From: Rhizophagus sp. LPA8_4_AMF
Taxonomy: Eukaryota; Glomeromycota; Glomeromycetes; Glomerales; Glomeraceae
Reading direction: 5' to 3'
Assembly: GCA_021464525.1 (NCBI GenBank)
Contig: JADRCO010000831.1
Span: 1-25,844, forward strand
Length of the DNA stretch: 25,844 nt
Below are positions 19,609 through 25,844 of the stretch, one piece after another. Position 1 is the first letter of the stretch. Each line of letters begins with the position of its first letter. A model generated the notes under the pieces. The model was not told where the DNA came from and searched no databases. It was given only the letters and a program-made list of their open reading frames with translations. A program made the translations under genes and the position numbers.

Positions 19609-20933
19609 TTAAACTCCTGTGATGTAGGTACTCATTTCTGCCATCTTGTCCTCATCTTCTGTTTTAGGTATGAATTCTTCAGAGACTTTCACTCTCTTGT
19701 AGAAAGAAGTGGGTAGGTCCGTTGGGTAGTCAATATTTTCTACTTTTGCGGACTTTGTTCCTATTTCAGACTTTTGTCGGGAAAATTCTTCTTGCACTGC
19801 AATTTTTATGATGTCACTTAAAACTACTGGTGGTTCTTCATACTTACGCTTTCTTGTTACTTATGAATTATAATGAAAAATATAGTCAGGATTTATTTAG
19901 CATTTTTTTACGCTTTCGCCAAACTTTTCGTAGCAATATTTACCTTGATCTTCTTCATCCTTGAGTGTTTTAATTAACCCTGCAATTGCTTTAGCTGGAC
20001 CAAGAGCTAATCCGATTCTTTCAAGATCATATTGTGTTAAATCAAGGAGGACTTGACCTGTGAACTTGGCACTCTTGATTGTATTAATATCATGTTTGTC
20101 AAGGTCTAGATCTTTTTTATTTTTTAAATAATTAATAAGATCGTTACGATTCAACTTTTCAATTTCTTCAACAGTTTCGATATCTGAAGTATATTCCATA
20201 GTTGGGACTTCAGTAAATGACAATTCTTTAGCCTTTTCTTTAACGTTTGATACATCTGTAGATATTAATTATTAACTGATGATTAGTATCTTTTTTTCCT
20301 AATCAAATAAAATTAATAGATTTATTTACCTTTTGAGGAATTTTTCTTGGACTTTTTTGATTTTTTTGAAGAAACGGTTTCAGTAGTTTCATCAATATCT
20401 ATGGGATCTATTTGTCAATTGAAATGAGTAATTGCCTAATATATAATTATCTATTTCTAAATAAATTAAATATTTATATTTATTTACCTGTTTGCTTTGA
20501 TGAAGATGCTTTTTTTGACTTTTCTGTAATCATACCAACATAAAGTAAGCTATAAATGGACTTTTAAACAGAACAATGTAATAAACTACCTTTTGAAGAT
20601 TTCTTCTTTGACGATTTTTTTAATTTTGACGAAATATTTTCATCAGTTTCAATACCATCTGTTGAGACTACTTTTATTGATAAAAATTAGCAGTTTATTT
20701 CTAACTAAAAGAAAAAAAAAATTGATTATAAATAAATATACTATTTTACCTGTAGATGATTTTTCTTCAGACGTTTCTTCAAATTTTGGCGTGGATACTT
20801 CCATACCGATATCAGTAGCTTCCTCGAAAGCTATTTTTTTATCGATGATAATGAGTTCATTACTATGTTACAAATAAAGAAAAAAAATTTTACCTCTTGA
20901 AGATTTTTTCTTATTTGATTTTTTATGTGACAT
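19609..20933 (-). CDS. SAM-like domain protein with Lys/Ser-rich phase-1 exons
   Basis: Seven exons fit one frame on the minus strand: 20894-20933, 20750-20830, 20590-20670, 20488-20523, 20330-20407, 19944-20255 and 19609-19859, coding for 292 residues. The start is MSHKKSNKKKSSR. Exons 2-5 (81, 81, 36 and 78 bases) code for Lys/Ser/Glu-rich, probably disordered stretches, three of the first five exons ending KKSSR, KKKSSK and KKNSSK. Exon 6 holds a SAM-like domain at about 132-204 (EEIEKLNRNDLINYL; DLTQYDLERIGLALGPAKAI). Exon 7 gives a charged C-terminal region starting TRKRKYEEP, a possible nuclear signal, then SDIIKIAVQEEFSRQKSEIG and YPTDLPTSFYKRVKVSEEF. All six introns (63-84 bases) are phase 1. 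If the last intron is retained, the protein ends early at GESVKKC. SAM domains mediate protein-protein or RNA contact; the role here is unknown. The gene converges on the kinase-like gene, with 240 bases between stops. Confidence 0.78.
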
Positions 20934-22513
20934 TGTTTGAGAAAGCACGAGAGAAAAGTGAGATTTATTATTTTTCACGTTTGTCATATAATTTAACGAT
21001 TAGTCATATGGAATATATCTATCATTATTATGTAATATCTTTATGATTTTTGACGTATAACAAATGACTCATTCGGGATATCGCGTGTTACTGATATTGA
21101 TTGAGGGTAAAAGTTTATTATATAATTATCATGAAAGAGTTGAAGGAATTATTAATTTTTATGAGATTACCAATGCGGCAGTGCCAGTTGTTGATGCTGA
21201 TATTATTCGTGATGTGCCGTGTGCGGAAAATTTATTAATATATTTTACGAAAGATGATTTTCTAAGATTAAGACTGTTATTAATAATCAGCTTAATAATA
21301 ATACATTATTTAGCACGCCCGTACAATAACATACAATTACACATTACACATACTGACTAATATAAATTTTGGACGTGTAAAAGAATACAATACTTCAGTA
21401 GTACGATTTCATAAATTGTTGGCGTTATCAATCTTCTCAATGGCATAAATGGCGTATAAAATAAAATAATTTATTCATTATTCTAATAATTCATTTTATT
21501 GAAAAATGTAATTTGTAACTATTTGACTTTTATATTTGTATATATGTTTTATTTTTCAATTTTTCAGTTAAAATATTTAAAGAAATGAAATGATCATTTT
21601 TCTTTTATTTATAACGATAAATTTCAATTGTTATAAAATTTTGTTGATCGTCTACAAAAAAATTAATATTGAAGTGATATCAATAGTATATCATTTTTTA
21701 TATTTTCTTCAAATTTATTTTAATTTATTGCTACCAGAAATTTGGAAAGTGACCATTTTCATGACGATATCATATAAAGTGGCGGATTTAATTGACCAAA
21801 TAATACATCTATCAGCGATGATTTGATCAATGTTCAATCACGTTTAATTGATCACGTGTACTCGATCATGTGCTTAATAAATTGGCTTAACCAAAATGAT
21901 CGATCAATCAAACTCGATCACGACTTGACTCGAACCAAACCAATAATGATTGAATTCACAAAGTATTTGATTGTTGATTTCTTAAAATATTTTGTTGAAG
22001 CAGAATTATTTCCAGTGTTGTCATTCGTATATGAATTTGAACAATCGGGAAAGAGATTAAATTAATTTTGGAACACTACCAAATATTGTGAATAACAATG
22101 TCACATATATTGTACACGATTTTATTTAATAATTTTTTTAATAATTGAAATCATTTAAATTCATTGATATAGCAAAGTCTTATATTGTAATGCAAATCAT
22201 TAATAATAATAAAAATACTTGTACTTCTCATTCACTATTCTCCGTTTAAACAATTAATATTAATGATGGATAAATGAAAGTCAATAAGGGGAAATAATAA
22301 AGGATGATTAAATTAATGGAAATTAACTAAAATAAGAATATAAAAGACAAATAAAATAAGAAATAAAACAAAGCTATTTTTTTTATTCACATGAATATCA
22401 TGTCACACATAAATTTACGCCAATGTACAACTGTTACTTTATCATAAAATTTTTCCATAATAATTTATGATAGACATGCAGAATTTTTCAGCTCGATAGC
22501 ACAATTGGTAACA
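20934..22513. other. Intergenic stretch with unassigned frames
   Basis: Divergent spacer between the SAM-like and F-box genes. A 98-codon plus-strand frame at 21064-21360 and two adjoining frames at 21590-21826 and 21823-22065 are open, but I recognise no domain, signal peptide or paired exon in them. The 21820-21930 part repeats GATCA/TGATC motifs (for example TTGATCACGTG, GATCGATCAATC). They might be relics; none is called as a gene. Confidence 0.4.
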
Positions 22514-22522
22514 CTATATAAA
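22514..22522 (+). promoter_or_regulatory. TATA-like box of the F-box gene
   Basis: CTATATAAATC lies about 97 bases before the ATG at 22611, in line with the spacing at other genes of the window. Confidence 0.45.
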
Positions 22523-22610
22523 TCATTACATAATTCGTATTACCATACTTTAATATTAAATTCCGAATCCCGAAACAATACACCAAAATAAACTTTTCTT
22601 AAAAAAAAAA

Positions 22611-23807
22611 ATGCAATATGAACAAAATATGCTTCCACCAGAAATTTTTTCTAATGTATGCTTTTATTTATCACCAACTAATTTATTAACACTTTCTCAA
22701 GTTTGTCGTAAATTTCGTGAATATTTATTTGCACCAAAATCTTCTTCTACTCAACAAATATGGAAAAATTCTCGTTTAAAATTTATGCCAAATGAAAATG
22801 TGCCTCCACCAAAAGGAATGAGTGAAGAAAAATATGTTTCAATATTATTGGAGGAAAGAGGTTGTCAGATTTGTTATAAAAATAAAATATGTAAAATTTA
22901 TTGGGAATTTGAGGTTAGATGTTGCAGACTTTGTTTTTTCTATAAAACCGTAAAGTAAGTTATATAATATATGTCATATAATATTTGTATTTTACATAAT
23001 TTTAAAATTATCCTAAATAATTTTTTTTTAATAAATTGTAGAAAAAATAGACGAGAACTTATTGATATTATGCCATATGTTTATCTAGGTGATGTAAAGT
23101 ATTATTGGAAAGAACAATTAGATTTTGCATATTCTCAATACTGTCGTTTATCAAAAAAAAATTTACAACCATGGCTAAATAATAAAAAGCATATGCGTGA
23201 TTCAATAATTGAGTACGCAAAAAACCGTAAGCCAAAGAATTTTTGGCTGCCTTATAGGACTTTTACGTCTTTTAGTTCCATTATATATTTGTATTATCCA
23301 TTAGGACAAATACGACAATCACTACTACCATTACCACCATTATTACTACCATCACTACCATCACTACTAACACCACCACCACCACCACCACCACCAAGAC
23401 TTATTAATATCAATTCTGATGAAACTAATAATGACTTTATTGATCAATTACAACTTCATATTCAAAGAATTGAAAATGAATCAACAAATATTCGTCATGA
23501 AATTTCTGAAAGATTAAAAAGGAATAAAGTCGTTAAAATTAGAAAGAAGAAAGGGAAAAAAGAATATAACGACAATAATTGTATCGATCAATTATTATAT
23601 CAAGATCGTGAAAAGTTTGGGTTAAATTTAAAAAATATATTATATACAAGTAATAATATAAATAATGCAATTTCTGACGAATTAAAAGAAAATAAAGTTA
23701 AAGCTAATCAAAAGAAAAAAGGAAAAAAAGAATTTTATGGTAAATATAATTGGTCTCACAAGAAAGGAAAAAATATTAAAAATAAATTTTTTCATAATTA
23801 TGGTTAA
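22611..23807 (+). CDS. F-box protein with Cys cluster and Lys-rich tail
   Basis: Two exons, 22611-22954 and 23042-23807, joined across an 87-base GT..AG intron (phase 2), code for 369 residues. Residues 7-42 form an F-box (LPPEIFSNVCFYLSPTNLLT..QVCRKFREYLF), which in known proteins binds Skp1 and brings a target to an SCF ubiquitin ligase. A Trp-containing segment (QQIWKNSRLKF) follows, then a Cys cluster at 85, 88, 94, 104, 105 and 108 (CxxC, C, CCxxC) that could bind zinc. Residues about 208-233 are a Leu/Pro tract ending in eight Pro. The C-terminal 120 residues are Lys/Asn-rich, with a twice-seen KKKGKKE block (each after an NKV.. segment) and a basic end, so nuclear targeting is possible. 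No LRR, WD40 or Kelch target-binding domain is visible; the substrate is unknown. Confidence 0.8.
23321..23396 (+). repeat. In-frame ACC/ACT trinucleotide microsatellite
   Basis: The tract is built of ACTACTACC, TTACCACC and finally eight consecutive CCA/CAC-type triplets. It codes for the Leu/Pro/Ser tract of the F-box protein. Slippage here would change length in threes without breaking the frame. Confidence 0.8.
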
Positions 23808-24451
23808 TATCATCTGTCGACGTTTAAATGTAATTTTATTTAACGTTCTAGAATAATTATCATAAAACGTCAACAAACCTTTTTTTAACATATTAGAAAG
23901 AAGTACCGTTAAATTTTGTGTTACCTTAAAAGTGTATTCAATATTTATTTTTTTAAAATAGAAATTTATATATATTTAACCCTTTATATATGAAAAAATT
24001 TTTTTTTTTTAAGTGTACGATAACAAAGAAATTTATAAAAAAAAAAAATTTTTTTTTTTGATACTAATTGTTTATTTATGAGTATAATAGGATTTTTGAA
24101 CTTGCAATAATATGTAACGTCAAAATTCTGAGAACAGAGAAAATTATTATTGAATGTAATTTCCCACATTTTTCAAACGAATTAAAAAAACATAACCGGA
24201 AAATCCAAATGAAATATTTAATTATATTCGTATAATTATTTTGTAACACCTATATATTAAGTCTTATTTGTGAAAGCATTCGATTTATATTCATTCGTCT
24301 ACCAAATTTATTGAAGCCAAATATTGATAAAAATGTTTGCAAAACTTAAACATTATTATTTTTTACATTAACATTTTTGTTTTTTATTACGGAAAGATTG
24401 ACTACTTATTAATAAGAAGTGTGACGAAGGATACACAAAGGTGTCAATGTA
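23808..24451. other. AT-rich intergenic stretch
   Basis: Contains A-run/T-run palindromes at about 23993-24011 and 24037-24059, and a GACGTTTAA..TTAACGTT inverted motif just after the F-box stop. Minus-strand frames at 23682-23891 and 23984-24169 have low-complexity content only and are not called. Confidence 0.45.
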
Positions 24452-24525
24452 CAACGATAAAACCGAAGTTGGAAGACTTTCAATTCCAATAAAAAGTCAT
24501 TGGAAGCTTCCAATGCCTATCACTG
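24452..24525. mobile_element. Decayed copy of the tiny hAT-like MITE
   Basis: GAAGTTGGAAGACTTTCAATTC and AAAAGTCATTGGAAGCTTCCAATG match the MITE at 5557-5653 in the same orientation. The right end reads CAGTGATAGGCATTGGAAG on the minus strand and is well kept. The left end has diverged or been cut, and no target duplication is visible. Confidence 0.5.
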
Positions 24526-24650
24526 CATTTCGGACTTAATTTTCTGTTTCCTAATTTATCAACGCAACGGAAAATTTCGGGCCCCCAAAAAAAAATTAAT
24601 TATTTTTTGTGTAACTTTATAGAATATTCGTTTTTAGTCTCTATCACGAA

Positions 24651-24660
24651 ATATATAAAA
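24651..24660 (+). promoter_or_regulatory. TATA-like box of the Sel1-repeat gene
   Basis: ATATATAAAA lies 80 bases before the ATG at 24731. In such AT-rich DNA the match alone is weak; the spacing agrees with the other genes. Confidence 0.35.
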
Positions 24661-24730
24661 AAAAATTCTTGTTTAAAAAAAATTCTCTAAAATTTTTTTT
24701 TCAGTAAAATAATTTTTCTAAAATAACCAA

Positions 24731-25844
24731 ATGGAAACCGAATTTAGTAAATCAAATATCTCAAGTAAAGGTACCAATACAACAAACATCAAAAATTGTT
24801 TGTATTGTCATGACCCTGAAGAATTATGTTGTTGTATTGATTCTTTGGAAAACGTGAAATTAGCAGAAAATGGTGATAAAGAAGCAATGGTTAGTTTAGC
24901 CAATAGTTATTATTTTGGAAAAGGAACAGAAAAGAATTTAGAAAAAGCATTTTATTGGTATAAAAAAGCAGCAGTAAATGGTGATAAAGAAGCAATGTCT
25001 AATTTAGCCAACATTTATAAAAATGGAAAAGGAACAGAAAAGAATTTAGAAAAAGCATTTTATTGGCATCAAAAAGCAGCAGAAAATGATGTTAAAAAAT
25101 CTATGTTTATTTTGGCCAATAATTATTATTTTGGAGAAGGAACAGAAAAAAATTTAGAAAAAGCCTTTTATTGGCATCAGAAAGCAGCAGAAAATGGTGT
25201 TAAAGGAGCAATGTTCAATTTAGCCATCTCTTATGAAGATGGAGTAGGAACAGAAAAGAATTTAGAAAAAGCATTTTATTGGTATCAGAAAGCAGCAGAA
25301 AATAATATTAAAGAAGCAATGTTCAATTTAGCCATCTTTTATGAAAATGGAGTAGGAACAGAAAAGAATTTAGAAAAAGCCTTTTATTGGTGTCAAAAAG
25401 CAGCAGATAATGGTGTTAAAGAAGCAATGTATAATTTAGCCAGCATTTATAGAAATGGAGAAGGAACAGAAAGGAATTTAGTAAAAGCCTTTTATTGGTG
25501 TCAAAAATCAGCAGAAAATGATGTTAAAGAATCTATGTTTATTTTGGCCAATAAATATTATTTTGGAGAAGGAATAGAAAAGAACATAAAAAAAACCTTC
25601 TATTGGTATCAAAAAGCAGCAGAAAATGGTGTTAAAGAAGCAATGTATACTTTAGCTAGCATTTTTAAAGATGGAGAAGGAACAGAAAAGGATATAGAAA
25701 AATCCTTTTATTGGTATCAAAAAGCAGCAGAAAAAGATCATTTTAATGCAATGTTTGCTTTAGCAAAATGCTATAAAAATGGAGAAGGAACAGAAAAGAA
25801 TTTAGAAAAATCCTTTTATTGGTATCAAAAAGCAGCAGAAAATG
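24731..25844 (+). CDS. Sel1-repeat protein, 3' end outside the window
   Basis: An open frame of 371 codons from ATG 24731 runs to the window edge without a stop or intron. Residues 1-44 form a leader with a Cys-rich patch, NCLYCHDPEELCCC (22-35), which might bind a metal. From residue 45 there are nine complete 36-residue Sel1 repeats (108 bases each), of the form AENGVKEAM.NLA..Y..GEG then TEKNLEKAFYWYQKA, and the tenth begins at the edge. Sel1 repeats form paired helices that act as protein-binding scaffolds. No kinase domain, signal peptide or membrane segment is seen in this part. The repeats are nearly identical in DNA, most strongly in the GGAACAGAAAAGAATTTAGA block, which suggests recent expansion or homogenisation. 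Units 2-3 resemble units 6-7 more than their neighbours, hinting at a four-unit duplication. Confidence 0.88.
   Translation, partial: METEFSKSNISSKGTNTTNIKNCLYCHDPEELCCCIDSLENVKLAENGDKEAMVSLANSYYFGKGTEKNLEKAFYWYKKAAVNGDKEAMSNLANIYKNGKGTEKNLEKAFYWHQKAAENDVKKSMFILANNYYFGEGTEKNLEKAFYWHQKAAENGVKGAMFNLAISYEDGVGTEKNLEKAFYWYQKAAENNIKEAMFNLAIFYENGVGTEKNLEKAFYWCQKAADNGVKEAMYNLASIYRNGEGTERNLVKAFYWCQKSAENDVKESMFILANKYYFGEGIEKNIKKTFYWYQKAAENGVKEAMYTLASIFKDGEGTEKDIEKSFYWYQKAAEKDHFNAMFALAKCYKNGEGTEKNLEKSFYWYQKAAEN

Noticed and set aside
21064-21360. 98-codon plus-strand frame as a possible gene
   Set aside because: The protein has no recognised motif, ends in a low-complexity hydrophobic run, and no partner exon or promoter was convincing. 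It is left as unassigned intergenic sequence.
21823-22065. 80-codon frame next to GATCA-rich sequence
   Set aside because: No family resemblance; the first part is repeat-like (TTGATCA/GATCGATC motifs).

Overview
The window is strongly AT-rich, with many A/T homopolymers, short GT..AG introns (about 60-90 bases) and dispersed repeats. The gene families point to an arbuscular mycorrhizal fungus (Glomeromycotina, Rhizophagus-like): TKL-type kinase-like proteins, a kinase-like/Sel1 fusion, a Sel1-repeat protein, an F-box protein, a SAM-like protein with Lys/Ser-rich exons, and small secreted ML-like proteins. The organism is inferred from family recognition; no search was run.

Layout. Bases 1-8000 hold a direct segmental duplication (1738-2915 and 6140-8000). 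Each copy carries one secreted ML-like gene (1962-2453, 6373-6864). Around and between the copies lie two foldback elements (657-1237, 4261-5168) whose long inverted arms are tandem arrays of a TTTCGCCGAA-type motif and which are flanked by 9-bp target duplications, plus smaller MITE-like palindromes. Bases 8000-12150 hold a decayed SAM-like gene, another MITE-like element and long gene-poor DNA. Bases 12153-13378 hold a five-exon TKL-like kinase whose only plausible start codon is followed three codons later by an in-frame TAG. Bases 13400-17640 are gene-poor, with a hAT-type MITE with a perfect 8-bp target duplication, a retroelement integrase fossil, a kinase C-lobe fragment and a tandem array resembling repeated 3' splice sites.

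Bases 17646-25844 are the gene-dense part: a four-exon kinase-like/Sel1 fusion with Asn in place of both catalytic Asp residues; a convergent seven-exon SAM-like gene (minus strand, 292 codons) in which every intron is phase 1; a two-exon F-box protein with a Cys cluster and a Pro/Leu microsatellite; and a Sel1 gene of nine near-identical 36-residue repeats that runs off the window. The genes do not form a pathway. They belong to expanded families that recur as intact genes and as fragments beside mobile elements, which suits a fast-turnover accessory compartment. Five genes share a TATA-like box about 80-107 bases before the ATG.
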